Positions 7,462-17,863 of a stretch of DNA of 64,000 nt are shown here, piece after piece. Made by a program: the position numbers and the translations under genes. Source of the stretch: Cohnella sp. AR92. Its GTDB lineage: Bacteria > Bacillota > Bacilli > Paenibacillales > Paenibacillaceae. Numbering within the stretch: the first letter of the stretch is position 1; the number at the start of each line of letters is the position of its first letter. A model generated the notes under the pieces. It worked only from the letters and a program-made list of their open reading frames with translations. It was not told the DNA's origin and ran no database searches. Where the stretch lies: contig NZ_RZJR01000002.1 of assembly GCF_003990975.1 (NCBI RefSeq), positions 342,835 through 406,834 on the forward strand, read 5' to 3'.

Positions 7462-8913
7462 TCATGGATGAGGTCGAGGAATCAGCAGCACCCGGTTGTC
7501 CTGCCGAGCTTCGCGCTCCAGGCCGCCGGGTGTTTTGTTGGTCAGATGTTCGTCCATGAAGGCAGAGACGTAACTCAGCACGGTTCGGTGAATTTTCTGC
7601 GACCCCGGCGCTTTGGCTCGCCATTGCAGGATCGGCGTGAACAGATAAGAGTCCGAGAAGCTGGAGTGGCGCGCGTCTCGAACCAGCAAGGTCTGTCCGC
7701 CTTCGGCCATCGCTTCGTCCCTCCTCCGGCCGAACTTTTCCACCCAGCGTTCATAATCCGATCTCGATATTCCCTCGTCCGCCAACTGCCGATTATTCGG
7801 CTTGGGCAGACCCAGCCCCTTAAGATAAGCATCGGTACACATCCATAAGAAAGACTGGTCCGCAGACAGCGGCTTTGCCCCATCCCCGTAGAACGAACCG
7901 TCCAAGCTGATCCCCGCCTTGAACCTCTTGTCTTGGCGAAGCGCAGCCAGCGCGTTGTCTCCCCCGAAGGAATGGCCGATCACCCCCGCCTGCTCCAGAT
8001 TGAGCCGATGACGGAACCGTCCTCCGGAGGCTCCCGCATTCAGCTTCCCGAGCTGGTCCAGAACGAAGCTGTCGTCCTTCGACCACACGTTATCGATGAT
8101 CTCATCCCAAGCTGGAAGATTGAACTCCGGAGGAGAAGCTCCCATGGCCTCTACCCTTCCGTCGGGGAAGACGGCCGCAGGCGTGCCGTACGTATGTTCA
8201 ACCGCAGCCACTACATACCCTCTGCTCGCCAGCCCCGTCTCCAGGTAGTGGTAAGCAAACCGGAGTCCGGGCCAGCCGTGGGACAGGACAATAACCGGGT
8301 ATTCTCTAGTGCCTTCCGGCAGATCGGCGTCCTCGTAAGTGAATGTCTTCGCGAGATTCAGATAGCTGAGCAGGGTGGAAGGAAGATGCCAGCGTTGCTG
8401 CGCATATCGGCTTAGCTCGGGCAGCTCCGGAATGTAATCGGCCTGTTTCTTCGCTTGGCTTGCGCGCGCAGGGTACCAGAGCTGGACGTTGATCTCCCGG
8501 TACGGGTTCGTCTTCCCCGGGGTTTGCTCCATCCGGCTGCGGTCGACCCAGTGATAGATAACCGTTCCGACTGGATAGGGTCCGGGAGGAACCTCTAATT
8601 GCGGCACGGGCAGCAGGTAGGGCAGCATCCAGCTAGCCAGCAGGAAGACGATTACGAACACCCATCCCGCCCTACGATGTCTCCGAGAGGACAGAACGGG
8701 CGGCTTCGATTTGCCCAGGGCAGCGTCCAGTACGGCCCAGAGGACAAAAAGATACGCCGGCCCCATCTGCCAACGACCGCCTTCCACGGCCAGATGGATC
8801 GCCAGAGGAACCGGCAAGAGCCAGCAAACCGTGCGCAACAGCTTACTGCTGCGTCTTGGCAAGAAGCAAACGACCGTCTGCATCGCCAGAAGAACAACTT
8901 CCCATTCTCTCAT
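7462..8913 (-). CDS. Alpha/beta hydrolase, platelet-activating-factor acetylhydrolase-like, with membrane-spanning N-terminus
   Basis: A 483-aa protein. The first 110 residues or so carry hydrophobic segments (VVLLAMQTVVCFLP, VFVIVFLLASWMLPYLLPV) and the remainder is an alpha/beta hydrolase. VIVLSHGWPG forms the oxyanion region and GVIGHSFGGDNAL is the nucleophile elbow (GxSxG); ARHSSFSD is a likely site for the catalytic His. The closest family is PAF-acetylhydrolase isoform II-like esterases, so an extracellular lipid or ester substrate is likely. The ATG at 8913 has GGAGGC just upstream and is preferred over a start eight codons earlier. The gene is convergent with mprF, with only 8 bases between stops. 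Confidence 0.85.
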   Translation of the reverse strand: MREWEVVLLAMQTVVCFLPRRSSKLLRTVCWLLPVPLAIHLAVEGGRWQMGPAYLFVLWAVLDAALGKSKPPVLSSRRHRRAGWVFVIVFLLASWMLPYLLPVPQLEVPPGPYPVGTVIYHWVDRSRMEQTPGKTNPYREINVQLWYPARASQAKKQADYIPELPELSRYAQQRWHLPSTLLSYLNLAKTFTYEDADLPEGTREYPVIVLSHGWPGLRFAYHYLETGLASRGYVVAAVEHTYGTPAAVFPDGRVEAMGASPPEFNLPAWDEIIDNVWSKDDSFVLDQLGKLNAGASGGRFRHRLNLEQAGVIGHSFGGDNALAALRQDKRFKAGISLDGSFYGDGAKPLSADQSFLWMCTDAYLKGLGLPKPNNRQLADEGISRSDYERWVEKFGRRRDEAMAEGGQTLLVRDARHSSFSDSYLFTPILQWRAKAPGSQKIHRTVLSYVSAFMDEHLTNKTPGGLEREARQDNRVLLIPRPHP

Positions 8914-9001
8914 GCCGCCTCCGGGAAACGAAGTCATGTCCTGCTACATCCACTATATGGCATTGCCCGCCGGCTATACCTGCCCTGTTCCTGCCGTGTC
9001 C

Positions 9002-9331
9002 TTACCGAATCGGAGTCCCGTTCGGAACATGAACGTCCGGCGCTAGCAGCACGACGTCGCCTTCGCCTGGTACGCCGCCCACGACAAGCACCTCGGATTT
9101 GAAGCCCGCGATTCGTCTCGGCGGGAAATTGACGACGGCGACGACCTGACGGCCGATGAGCTGATCGGGCGTGTAGCGCCGCGTTATTTGGGCTGAGGAC
9201 ATCTTAACGCCGATGTCCCCGAAGTCGATGCGAAGCTTGATCGCCGGCTTCCGCGCTTCGGGGAACGGCTCCGCCTCCAGAATGGTGCCGATCCGCATGT
9301 CCAGCTTCTCGAAATCTTCGATGGTAACCAT
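9002..9331 (-). CDS. csaA: CsaA-like tRNA-binding-domain chaperone
   Basis: A 109-aa single-domain protein with the OB-fold tRNA_bind signature: [20 protein letters not shown] near the N-terminus and [20 protein letters not shown] in the centre. Length and motifs match CsaA, a dimeric protein with export-chaperone activity in B. subtilis, rather than the longer MetRS- or PheT-linked domains. The start is the ATG at 9331 with GGAGG upstream. It is monocistronic and divergent from the SLH protein gene. Confidence 0.9.
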   Translation of the reverse strand: MVTIEDFEKLDMRIGTILEAEPFPEARKPAIKLRIDFGDIGVKMSSAQITRRYTPDQLIGRQVVAVVNFPPRRIAGFKSEVLVVGGVPGEGDVVLLAPDVHVPNGTPIR

Positions 9332-9544
9332 TTATTGCATGCCTCCAGTTGAGTCATTAGGGAATTTTTAACGGGATCTAGCAGCGATAGGCCCTTTGTT
9401 CCCGTTATCTAAATAATAGATTTCAGGCTCATCTTTATCTAGCTATAATTTGGATCACAAGAGTGCGAATCTTGTCTGTTATTGTTACAATAGGAAGAAA
9501 AGATTCCCACTTCGAAAGGAGAGAAAGGTGACCTCACCGTTCTC

Positions 9545-11983
9545 ATGAAATCGCCGACCAAAGGAATATTGCTTCTCCTTGCCGCCATTCTTATCCTGTC
9601 CGGACTGCCCGCGCCGGTCAAAGCCGCCCAAACTCCGTATTTGACGGGGATTTGGACGGACGGCGGCCGCCTGTTCCCGTCCTTCCAATCCGACGTTACG
9701 GAATACGATTTATTTCTGCCGAGCGGCAGAACCTCCTTCACTTCGGCAGGAATGTTCCCGGAGGAGGCCGGTTTCTCGTTGTCCTATTCGTTCAATAACG
9801 AAAACTATGTCGATGCCGCATGGTGGGTAGCGTTTGGCAATCTCCCGGTGAGCGTAGGTGAGAATAGCTTAAAGCTTAAAATAACGGCAACGGACAACTC
9901 GGAGACCGTCTATACGGTGCATGTTCATGTGCCGACAACGAGCGATTCGCGCCTGAGAGACTTGCAGGCTTCGGCGGGAACGCTGACTCCGGCATTCTCG
10001 GAAACGGAGAACTCCTATTCGTTGACCGTCCCCTACTCGACCTCCTCCACTACGTTTACGGCAAGCCTGTGGGACTCGCTGGCCAGCATGACGTTAGGGA
10101 ATGCAAGCCTCCCCAACGACATGTCTTCCGACCCATTCCCTTTGGCAGTGGGTACCAATATCTTCACCCTTGCAACGACCTCTAAGGACGCGAGTTCGTA
10201 CTCAATCTATATCGTAACCATCATCCGCACTTTGTCCAGCGATGCCTCGCTTAGCGACCTGTCGATCAACGGTTCGACCGTATCCGGCTTCGATCCCAAT
10301 TCGCTCCATTACACCGTTAACGTTCCGTATCGGACGACCAGCGTCTCCGTCGCCGGCACGCCGGCCGATTCCAACGCGAATAACGTGGAAGTGACGGGCG
10401 GCGACGATCTTAAGGTCGGCTCCAACACCGTCACGGTTGTCGTTACGGCGCAGGATGGCAGCACAACCAAGACCTATACCGTAACCATCGTCCGAGCAGC
10501 GGCGGCGAGCGATGCCTCGCTTAGCGACCTGACGATTGACGGTTCTACCGTTGCCGACTTTGATTCGAACACCTTCGATTACAAGATTAGCGTTCCTTAT
10601 CGGACGACCAGCGTCTCCGTCGCCGGCACTCCGGCCGATTCCAACGCGAAGAAGGTAGAGGTGACCGGAGGCGCTAATCTCCAGGTCGGCTCCAACACCG
10701 TCACGGTTGTCGTTACGGCGCAGGATGGTTCTACCCAGCTTACCTATACCGTACATGTAAACCGAGCCGGCCCTAGCTACTCGCCTAGCCCGGCTCCGCA
10801 GCCCGCTCCTCCCGCTGCTTCCCTTAGGATCGGCAATCAGTACATCCCCAATGTTCTATCCGCCTCATGGGAAGAGGGTACCGATGGGAAAATCCTGAAT
10901 TTGCAGCTGCGCGGCGAACACCTCGCTTCTCTGCTGACTTCGCCGGGAACGACACTCGAGCTCGCTATCGAATCGCCGACGGACCGGATTCGCCTTCAGG
11001 TGGATCGGGAGGCCTTGCTGGCGCTTCGCAAATCGGAGAGCATTCTCCTTGTTCGCGGCGATGGAGGCGAGATTCGGCTTCCCATGAAGCTGATGATCAT
11101 AGACGAGGAACAGGCGACAAGCTTTAACTTGTCGATCGCCGGTTTGAAGAAGCCCGCCTCGACGCCAGCCGGAATCGACCTCCTTGCCGATCCGATCGCT
11201 ATCGAATTGACGCAGACCGTCGGGAAGGAGAACAAGAAGGTATCGTCCGCAGCCTATATCGAGATTGCTCTTCCAATTCCGGCAGGAATCTCTTCGGGTA
11301 AGCTTGTAACGGCCGTCGCTCTTGAGGAGGATGGTTCCTTCACCCCTCGTCCGACTCGAACCGTTGGCCCGTCGGTACGATTCAGCAGCTTGGGAACGGG
11401 AACGTTCGCCCTCGCTTCCGGGCAGACCGAATTCGGGGATACAGCCGGCCATTGGGCGGAGCCGGTCATAGAGGAGATGGCTTCCCGGCTCCTTATTAAC
11501 GGTTACGATAACGGGAGCTTCGCTCCGAACGCCTCGGTCACCCGCGCGGAATTCGTCTCGATCCTGGCGAGAGGGTTAGGCCTGACCGCCACCCCATCCG
11601 TTCAGTCGTTCACCGATGTCGAGTCGACGGATTGGTATAGCAAATCCGTTCAGGCAGCGGTCGAACAAGGAATCGTTGACGGCTACGAAGACGGGAGATT
11701 CGGACCGACGGATGAGGTAACTAGAGAAGAAGCGTTCACGATGCTGGCTCGCGCTCTTCGGCTTACGGGTCTGACTTCCCGAGAATCGTCTGGATTATCC
11801 GTGTTGGACGCCTTCGCCGACCGGGATGAGCTATCGGCATGGTCTCGCGAATCCATCGCAACGCTAATCTCCGCCGGACTCGTGAAGGGTATCTCCGGTA
11901 GCCTTGAGCCTCATCAAACGATGACGCGAGCCGAGATGGCCGTTCTTATTCAACGTTTACTGCAGCAATCAGGCCTTATTTAA
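9545..11983 (+). CDS. S-layer-anchored protein with cadherin-like repeats and three SLH domains
   Basis: An 812-aa secreted protein. A signal peptide (hydrophobic GILLLLAAILILSGLPAP, cut near VKA-A) is followed by about four cadherin-like beta-sandwich domains (residues about 30-410); two of them, starting near 232 and 322, are almost identical. Then come a Ser/Pro-rich linker (about 413-428), a domain I do not recognise, and three C-terminal SLH motifs (about 630, 690 and 760; GHWAEPVIEEM, TDWYSKSVQAAVEQG, SAWSRESIATLISAG). SLH domains bind pyruvylated wall polymer, so the protein is displayed on the surface. The ATG at 9545 lacks an ideally placed ribosome site; AAAGGTGA lies 13 bases upstream. 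A strong terminator follows. Confidence 0.9.
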   Translation: MKSPTKGILLLLAAILILSGLPAPVKAAQTPYLTGIWTDGGRLFPSFQSDVTEYDLFLPSGRTSFTSAGMFPEEAGFSLSYSFNNENYVDAAWWVAFGNLPVSVGENSLKLKITATDNSETVYTVHVHVPTTSDSRLRDLQASAGTLTPAFSETENSYSLTVPYSTSSTTFTASLWDSLASMTLGNASLPNDMSSDPFPLAVGTNIFTLATTSKDASSYSIYIVTIIRTLSSDASLSDLSINGSTVSGFDPNSLHYTVNVPYRTTSVSVAGTPADSNANNVEVTGGDDLKVGSNTVTVVVTAQDGSTTKTYTVTIVRAAAASDASLSDLTIDGSTVADFDSNTFDYKISVPYRTTSVSVAGTPADSNAKKVEVTGGANLQVGSNTVTVVVTAQDGSTQLTYTVHVNRAGPSYSPSPAPQPAPPAASLRIGNQYIPNVLSASWEEGTDGKILNLQLRGEHLASLLTSPGTTLELAIESPTDRIRLQVDREALLALRKSESILLVRGDGGEIRLPMKLMIIDEEQATSFNLSIAGLKKPASTPAGIDLLADPIAIELTQTVGKENKKVSSAAYIEIALPIPAGISSGKLVTAVALEEDGSFTPRPTRTVGPSVRFSSLGTGTFALASGQTEFGDTAGHWAEPVIEEMASRLLINGYDNGSFAPNASVTRAEFVSILARGLGLTATPSVQSFTDVESTDWYSKSVQAAVEQGIVDGYEDGRFGPTDEVTREEAFTMLARALRLTGLTSRESSGLSVLDAFADRDELSAWSRESIATLISAGLVKGISGSLEPHQTMTRAEMAVLIQRLLQQSGLI
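10238..10770 (+). repeat. Two tandem near-identical 270-base repeats inside the SLH protein gene
   Basis: The units begin at 10238 and 10508 with the same bases (agcgatgcctcgcttagcga) and share long identical blocks, for example the stretch encoding YRTTSVSVAGTPADSNA and that encoding VGSNTVTVVVTAQDGST. Each encodes one cadherin-like domain of 90 residues, indicating a recent duplication or ongoing gene conversion. Confidence 0.9.
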
Positions 11984-11995
11984 TCCGATTATTCC

Positions 11996-12034
11996 AAATG
12001 GCGGTGCAGGGAAGCTTCCCTGCGCCGCCATTTT
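11996..12034 (+). terminator. Rho-independent terminator of the SLH protein gene
   Basis: A long near-perfect stem (AAATGGCGG.GCAGGGA against TCCCTGC.CCGCCATTT) closes over GCT-rich bases and ends in TTTT, shortly after the stop codon. Confidence 0.9.
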
Positions 12035-12184
12035 GCCTAACAAGGTCCAGTCCCCCGCTTGGACCCTAGTCCAGTTCAGAACCGTCCTCCCGTTCGATCC
12101 CTTCGCCTGCTAGATTTGTTACTCTTTGGTCAACAGCCGATGCGAGAAGCGCGGCGCCTTCCGAAGAGAGCGAGGGAACCCTCC

Positions 12185-12826
12185 ATGAGTGGTCCATCCG
12201 TCCGATTGAACAAGGCACAACCCGATAAAAATCTATACGTCCTGCTGACCGACACCGGGACCTTATTCACCACATTGATCAAGAACGTGACATCCGCCCC
12301 TTACAACCATGCCTCGCTGGCGATGGACGCGGAGCTGAACCACCTGTTCAGCTTCGGCCGCCGGATCCCGACCAATCCGTTGTCGGCGGGCTTCGTCGAA
12401 GAGGACGTCTACGAGGGGACGTTCAGCCATTACCCGAACACGCGCTGCGCGCTGCTCAAGCTGCGAGTTAACGAAGATCAATGCGCCGAAGCTTGGCGGA
12501 CGATCCGGTCCTTCCAACAGAACCGGCAAGCTTACCGGTATAACCTGCTCGGCTTGTTCGGTGTGATGTTCCAATACGAGCTTCGCCGCAAGAACGCTTT
12601 TTTCTGCTCCCAGTTCGTCGCCGAGGCCTTAACCCGCGCCGGCCTCGCGCTTTGGGACCGGCCATCGGCTCTCGTCACGCCCGACGACTTCCTGCGGCAC
12701 GGCTCGTTCGAGCTGATCTACGAAGGAATGCTGTACGACTACCCCCTCCTTGACGGAGACCGCGTTCCCCTCGTCCCAAGCTTCGATCGTGCTTCGTTCG
12801 CCGGCGACAAGCGCTTGATTGTCTGA
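12185..12826 (+). CDS. YiiX/NlpC-P60-like papain-fold protein
   Basis: About 213 aa. The circularly permuted NlpC/P60 (YiiX/YebB-like) arrangement is visible: His42 in YNHASLAMD comes first and Cys141 in FFCSQFVAEAL follows, with LVTPDDFLRHG near the end as typical of the family. Such enzymes are cysteine hydrolases of amides or lipid-linked substrates; the substrate is unknown. No signal peptide is present, so it is likely cytoplasmic. The ATG at 12185 has GAGGGA upstream; an in-frame start 42 codons earlier gives a low-complexity, Arg-rich extension and is rejected. Confidence 0.82.
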   Translation: MSGPSVRLNKAQPDKNLYVLLTDTGTLFTTLIKNVTSAPYNHASLAMDAELNHLFSFGRRIPTNPLSAGFVEEDVYEGTFSHYPNTRCALLKLRVNEDQCAEAWRTIRSFQQNRQAYRYNLLGLFGVMFQYELRRKNAFFCSQFVAEALTRAGLALWDRPSALVTPDDFLRHGSFELIYEGMLYDYPLLDGDRVPLVPSFDRASFAGDKRLIV

Positions 12827-12875
12827 CTCAACCTTTGTATCCTATCTGTAATATGGTTGAAAAGGAGATTCGCCA

Positions 12876-13397
12876 ATGTCCCTCACGTTCGCCCCCATCC
12901 ATACCGACGAGCAAATCGCTCTAGCCGCGAAGCTGGCAGACGAGATTTGGAACGAGCACTACTCCGTCCTACTGAGCAAGCAGCAGATCGACTACATGCT
13001 GGAACGCTTCCAGTCTCCCGACGCTATCGAGGAGCAGATACGACGCAAGGACTATTCTTATTACTTCATGGAATCCGGCGGCGAGCCCATCGGCTACCTG
13101 GCGGTCAAGCCCGAAGACGGCAAGCTGTTCCTGAGCAAGTTCTACCTGCTTAAGGCACATCGGGGCAAAGGGTTCGCTAGCCGAGCCATCGAGTTTCTGG
13201 AGATGCTGTGCGGCGAGGGCGGCCTTGAAGCGATCTGGCTGACGGTCAACCGCGACAACCAAGGGTCGATCGCCGTCTACGAGAAGAAGGGCTTCCGCAC
13301 CGTCCGCACGCAGGTCGCCGACATCGGCAACGGCTTCGTCATGGACGATTACGTGATGGAGAAGGCCGTCGCTAACGCAAGCCCAAAAGCCCGCTAA
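12876..13397 (+). CDS. GNAT-family N-acetyltransferase
   Basis: A 173-aa protein with the GNAT acetyl-CoA-binding motif RGKGFASRAIEFLE preceded by the beta-strand KLFLSKFYLL, and the C-terminal NRDNQGSIAVYEKKGF motif typical of RimI-like and small-molecule acetyltransferases. The substrate is not predictable. The start is ATG at 12876 with AAAAGGAG upstream. The stop codon lies within the hairpin that terminates the convergent restriction operon. Confidence 0.9.
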   Translation: MSLTFAPIHTDEQIALAAKLADEIWNEHYSVLLSKQQIDYMLERFQSPDAIEEQIRRKDYSYYFMESGGEPIGYLAVKPEDGKLFLSKFYLLKAHRGKGFASRAIEFLEMLCGEGGLEAIWLTVNRDNQGSIAVYEKKGFRTVRTQVADIGNGFVMDDYVMEKAVANASPKAR

Positions 13398-13411
13398 GCG
13401 CGGGCGGGCTT
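13385..13411 (-). terminator. Terminator downstream of the helicase/GIY-YIG operon
   Basis: On the minus strand GCCCGC, loop GCTTA and GCGGGC are followed by TTTT. The hairpin includes the stop codon of the convergent GNAT gene. An outer GAAGCCC/GGGC pairing may extend it. Confidence 0.65.
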
Positions 13412-13437
13412 CTGAGCATGATGAACTTCAAGCAGAT

Positions 13438-16353
13438 CTATTCGAGCGTAAAGAATCCTCTCTGAATCGAATCCGGGAAAGCGAACTTCTTGACCGAGCC
13501 GCCGAAGGCCACGGTCATCAAGTCGCCGTCGATGGCGATCACCTTCCCCTCACCGAAAGCTTTGTGTACCAGGCGAGAGCCGACCTGCACGCCGGAGCAG
13601 TCGACTTCGGCGGCGGCAGCCGTCTCCGTTGCGGCCTCCGTCGCGCGGACGGCGGGGCTGGCCGTCGGCGCCGCTGCCTTCGGCGAAGGAACGGAAGCCG
13701 CAACCGGCGGCTTTGCCAGCTTCGCCGTCTCGGCTCCGCTTGCCGGCCGGGACTGCCTCGCCGCAGGCGCCGCGGACGTCGCCGCTCTCGGCGGAGATAC
13801 CGGCGACGGCCTGCCGGAAGGGGCCGCCATCGAGCTCTGCTGCAGCGTATGCATGTAATCGTAGTTGCTGATGACCGTATTGAACAAGCCGATGTCTTCC
13901 CCTTCGTGCTTGTCGATGCCGGTATAGTTCAAGCTCGAATCCTCGTACCGCTTGAACTTGAAGATGGCGTCGTTCATGACCGACTCGTTGAACACTCCCA
14001 AGGAGACCAGCAGGTCGAAGTCCTTGACGTCGAGCCCCGTTACCGTCTTGAACAGCCCCGGCTCCAGCTGCGTGATGACGTCCTTGAGCGAACGCTCGCG
14101 GTAATCCGTAAGGTACATGAACACCGGCACGCGGGCCGCGAACTTGATGAGCTTCTCCTGGATCTGCTTCCGCTTGGACTTCATGTCCTTCTCGTCTTGG
14201 GTCAGCTGCTGCTTCTCCTTCGGAGTGAGCTCGTCCTTGTTCTCCTTCTTGGCCTTCTTCACCGCATCCGACTTGTTGATGATCGTCTCGATGTCGGCAT
14301 TCAGGCTGCGGAAGCCTTCGATCTTCATTAGGGCATCCATCGCGTCCTCGTTGGCCATCAACCGGAGCAGGGTCTCATTGTTGACGTTGACCAGCAGCGC
14401 GGATTCCCAGCGGCGGGCGAGCAGCGTGGCGGACGTTCCGGCCAAGGCGATATCGAGCACGTCCCCGGCGCTGATCGAGGTCATCGCGCTGCCGTCGTAA
14501 GCCAGAACGGGCAGGAAGCTGATGAATTCCTCGACCTTAGCCTCCGGGTTGCTCTCGTTCACGTTCAGGCGGCAGCTGTAGTCGGCAATCTGCTTTAGCG
14601 CCCGGTCGAGCGCGAAGTCGAACACGTAGCATTCCCGCTTCATGATCTCCCGCTTGCCGGCTTCCGTTTCGACCTCCCAAGGGCTCTGCACGCGGAACGC
14701 CGCCTGGAAGTACGATTCCGGGCTGGACAGGTTGCGCAGCATGAAGATCCCCGTCCACGGCTTCACCGTCACGCCCGTCGTCAGCTTGCCGCAGGAGAGC
14801 GTGATCGTCTTGCTCTCCAGCGGGTCGTCCATCGAATCGAGGACGGGCTTCAGCGCGTCCAAGCCGATGCCGGCTCCCGCTCCCGCGCATACGTTGATTC
14901 GATAGTCGTGATAGAACGTATTCTGCTTCTGCAGCAGCAGATTGCGCATCGCGAAGCAGGAAGCCACGTTCGGCAGGAACCACAGCGTATGCGAGAGAAT
15001 GTTCAGAAGCCGCGTATCGGAGAATGGCATCGCCGGCTTCTTCGCTCCCAGCTTAAGCTCATCCACCGTCGTCTCCAGATAAGAACCTCTAATGAGATCC
15101 AGCCACTTTTGAACTTCATTTTCATAGAGGAACCGCGCTTCGTCCCCTTTGCCCTTCGCCGAGAAAAAGACGTTCAGGTCGAACTCGTTGAACTCCCCCT
15201 GCACGGCGATCTCGCGAATGCTGTCCGGAATCTTGTACGTCATCATGACCATTCTCGGAAGCGACTCGTAAGGATTGTCCGGCCCCGTCCAATTCTCCTT
15301 GGCGCGCTGCTCGTCGGAGTACGTCCAGTTGTAGATCTGCTCCTCGATGAACTCGCCGGAATTCATCGCGCGGAACGGCGTGCCGGACAGGAACAGATAG
15401 TGCGCCGTCTTGATCGGAAGGAAGGTCTCGTTGTAGGCGTTCGGCTCCTCGTCCTTCTTGTACTTCTCGATATCGAGCGTATCGTACTCGTCCTCGTCCT
15501 CCGACTCGAACAGCTTCTTGGCGTTCTCCCGCCAGGCGCCGAAGTGATATTCGTCGAAGATCACGAGCTCCCAATCCGTCGAATGGACCCACTCGTTCTT
15601 CGCTTTGATGCCGCCGGTCTCCCGGTTCACGCCCAGGAAGTCCTGGAAGGAGCCGAAGCACACCATCGGCTTGCCCGGGTCGGCTTCCTCATGGGTTATC
15701 CCGCCGCGGCCGATAAACTGCCAGCCCTCGAAGTCCGCATGGGACAGCAGGTCCTCGCTCCAGGCGCTCTCCACGGCAGGCTTGAACGTGAGGATCAGCA
15801 CTCTGGCCATTCCCATCCGCTTCGCCAGCTGATAGGACGCGAAGGTTTTGCCGAAGCGCATCTTGGCGTTCCACAGGAACTTCGGAGCGCGATCCGGGCT
15901 GTCGGCGCGGGCGGATTCGAAGTAGGCCATCGTTTTGCGGATGGCTTCCTCCTGTTCCGGACGCAAGCCGAAGCTGCGGGTGCGGTTCTCTTCATTGGCG
16001 CTTCTCCGCTTGACCGCCAGGTAGGCTGCCCGCAGATCCTCCACCGTGCATTGGAACCACTCGCCGTCCGGATTCCGGAAGCCTCTCTTGCGCAGAAAAC
16101 GATGAACGTCGCGGTCGGTGAACGAGGAACCGTCCGAATGCATCGCGGATTCCTTGAACACGATGCGGTACGGCTTCGCCCCCGGACGAACCGTCGGGTA
16201 CTGCTGGGCCACCCGCCTCTCCACGTCGACGGCCGTGTAGCCCACCTTCAGCAGCCCCTTGTACAAGGGATTGCTGTCCTCGTAGGCATAGATCATCGGC
16301 TTCGATTCCGGGCGCTGGGGGAAGAAGGACTCATTCACTTCGGTCACCCGCAT
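13438..16353 (-). CDS. GIY-YIG (T5orf172-like) nuclease-helicase fusion, restriction-type
   Basis: A 971-aa protein. Residues about 20-110 resemble a T5orf172/GIY-YIG domain ([27 protein letters not shown]). A superfamily II helicase follows: Walker-A-like NAKMRFGKT (about 162-170), DEYH box (266-269), SGTPFR near 325 and a late motif [13 protein letters not shown] charged Lys/Glu helix lies near residue 700, then a long Ala/Pro/Ser linker (about 830-920) and a small C-terminal SH3/Tudor-like domain ([20 protein letters not shown]) like those of UvrD helicases. It overlaps the methyltransferase gene by 23 bases. The likely role is ATP-dependent restriction. The start lacks a clear ribosome site, fitting translational coupling. 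Confidence 0.85.
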   Translation of the reverse strand: MRVTEVNESFFPQRPESKPMIYAYEDSNPLYKGLLKVGYTAVDVERRVAQQYPTVRPGAKPYRIVFKESAMHSDGSSFTDRDVHRFLRKRGFRNPDGEWFQCTVEDLRAAYLAVKRRSANEENRTRSFGLRPEQEEAIRKTMAYFESARADSPDRAPKFLWNAKMRFGKTFASYQLAKRMGMARVLILTFKPAVESAWSEDLLSHADFEGWQFIGRGGITHEEADPGKPMVCFGSFQDFLGVNRETGGIKAKNEWVHSTDWELVIFDEYHFGAWRENAKKLFESEDEDEYDTLDIEKYKKDEEPNAYNETFLPIKTAHYLFLSGTPFRAMNSGEFIEEQIYNWTYSDEQRAKENWTGPDNPYESLPRMVMMTYKIPDSIREIAVQGEFNEFDLNVFFSAKGKGDEARFLYENEVQKWLDLIRGSYLETTVDELKLGAKKPAMPFSDTRLLNILSHTLWFLPNVASCFAMRNLLLQKQNTFYHDYRINVCAGAGAGIGLDALKPVLDSMDDPLESKTITLSCGKLTTGVTVKPWTGIFMLRNLSSPESYFQAAFRVQSPWEVETEAGKREIMKRECYVFDFALDRALKQIADYSCRLNVNESNPEAKVEEFISFLPVLAYDGSAMTSISAGDVLDIALAGTSATLLARRWESALLVNVNNETLLRLMANEDAMDALMKIEGFRSLNADIETIINKSDAVKKAKKENKDELTPKEKQQLTQDEKDMKSKRKQIQEKLIKFAARVPVFMYLTDYRERSLKDVITQLEPGLFKTVTGLDVKDFDLLVSLGVFNESVMNDAIFKFKRYEDSSLNYTGIDKHEGEDIGLFNTVISNYDYMHTLQQSSMAAPSGRPSPVSPPRAATSAAPAARQSRPASGAETAKLAKPPVAASVPSPKAAAPTASPAVRATEAATETAAAAEVDCSGVQVGSRLVHKAFGEGKVIAIDGDLMTVAFGGSVKKFAFPDSIQRGFFTLE

Positions 16354-17863
16354 TCATCGCGCGAATGGTGCTCTCGATCGTCTGTCGCTCTTCTTCGCTC
16401 AGTTGATATTTGTCGTATAGCTTCTCGTCCGTCCAGGCTTCCCGGAAGTCCTCGTTAGGCACGAAGCGGAAGCAGTCGCGGGTCACGTTCACGGACGAGA
16501 TCGCCGCGCGCAGCAGGTACCGCGGGAACTTGAGGCGCATGAAGTCCGAGAAGTGCAGCGCCTCTTCCTCCGTATCGAACGCCGAGATGACCAGATAAGA
16601 CTCCGTATTGACTTCCCCCGGGTAGATGATGCGGTTGTCGGTGATGACCTTATAGCCGTCCGCCGGGTTCACGTCCAGCTCCCCGTTGCTCGGAACAAGA
16701 CGGCCGATGGTGATCTTGTACTTGTCGATCAAGTCGGCATTCCGCTTGACCTCGTCCCGTCTCACGTACCCCGTCCCCGCGCTGCTGATCAGGCTGATGG
16801 AGCCATGGAACGGAGCGTCCAGCCCGCGGTCCTTCGTGGAGAAGCCGAACGGATTCCGGGGATACGTGTGCTGCTCCAGGAAGTCGGTCGTGCTCGCCAG
16901 AATCTTATGAATGATGGAGATGGCCGTATTGTCGCGGACGAAGATCGGGAACTCGTTCAGCGGACGGGTCGCGGTGATCTCGTTGTTCGCGGACCGGTTC
17001 GTCACCGTGCAATCTCCCTCGTAGTTCTTGTCCCAAAGGAAGTAGCAGACTCCTCCCGCGATGTCTACGCCCGAGAAGCAGTCCTTACTGGAAGCGTAAT
17101 CGACCAGATGGCTGATGTGATTATCGCTCAGCATCTCCGCCCGGAATTCGTCCAGCCCCTTGCCGCCCGCATACCAACGGGAAGGAATGATCATCGATAG
17201 GTATCGGGGATTCAGCTTCTTGGCCTGTTGAACGAAGTGATGGTACAGCGGCTTCGCGCTGACGCCGTTGCCCCCGTCGCTCAATTGGTAGGGGGGATTG
17301 CCGATAATCACGTCGAATTTCATCTGGAAAATCTCCTCTGGTCTAGTCGTATGGATAAATTCATAAGCGTGGGACTCGAGGCCGTCCGCTCGTTCGTATT
17401 CGGTCTGGGAAGCGCCGCAATAGACGCAAGTTCCGCCGCGCCACTCGTGGAGAGGCCGCTTGAACCGGATGTTGCCTTCCACATTGTCGAACTGCGCCAC
17501 CGAGTAGATGCTGTTCGGGTACTTGGAGCAATAGACGCTTCGCCGCGAGAGCAGCGAGGTCAGCTCGGTGATCGCGATGCCGTACAGCTGCTTCTTGAAA
17601 ATATGGTCGATCCGCTCCTGCAGATCCGGAATGGACTCTTCCAGGCCGACGAGCAGCCGCTTGGCGATCTCGCGCAGGAATACGCCCGACTTGCTTCCCG
17701 GGTCCAGGAAGGTGACGCTCTTGTCGCTCCACAGCTCGGCCGGCAGCATGTCCAGCATTTGGTTCACGACCTCCGGCGGCGTAAACACCTCGTCGTTGGA
17801 CAGATTCGCCAGACAGCTCAGCACATCCGGATTGTACGCGATCGAATAGAAGGATTTACTCAT
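16331..17863 (-). CDS. Eco57I-type N6-adenine methyltransferase subunit
   Basis: 510 aa. An [13 protein letters not shown] opening, a variant motif [13 protein letters not shown] (about 52-62), a CVYCG pair with another Cys near 112 (possible zinc site), and the catalytic motif [16 protein letters not shown] (NPPY at 189-192) place it in the Eco57I methylase family; the C-terminal half is presumably target recognition. It would methylate adenine in the recognised DNA sequence. It overlaps the upstream gene by 8 bases and the helicase gene by 23, so the three are translationally coupled. The glycine loop is unusual compared with DPACGDG; the upstream gene supplies a canonical one. Confidence 0.87.
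   Translation of the reverse strand: MSKSFYSIAYNPDVLSCLANLSNDEVFTPPEVVNQMLDMLPAELWSDKSVTFLDPGSKSGVFLREIAKRLLVGLEESIPDLQERIDHIFKKQLYGIAITELTSLLSRRSVYCSKYPNSIYSVAQFDNVEGNIRFKRPLHEWRGGTCVYCGASQTEYERADGLESHAYEFIHTTRPEEIFQMKFDVIIGNPPYQLSDGGNGVSAKPLYHHFVQQAKKLNPRYLSMIIPSRWYAGGKGLDEFRAEMLSDNHISHLVDYASSKDCFSGVDIAGGVCYFLWDKNYEGDCTVTNRSANNEITATRPLNEFPIFVRDNTAISIIHKILASTTDFLEQHTYPRNPFGFSTKDRGLDAPFHGSISLISSAGTGYVRRDEVKRNADLIDKYKITIGRLVPSNGELDVNPADGYKVITDNRIIYPGEVNTESYLVISAFDTEEEALHFSDFMRLKFPRYLLRAAISSVNVTRDCFRFVPNEDFREAWTDEKLYDKYQLSEEERQTIESTIRAMNAGDRSE

Noticed and set aside
14908..16458. Plus-strand open frame of 516 codons
   Set aside because: It is antisense to the GIY-YIG/helicase gene, Arg/Leu-rich and without any domain; long shadow frames are common opposite G+C-rich genes.
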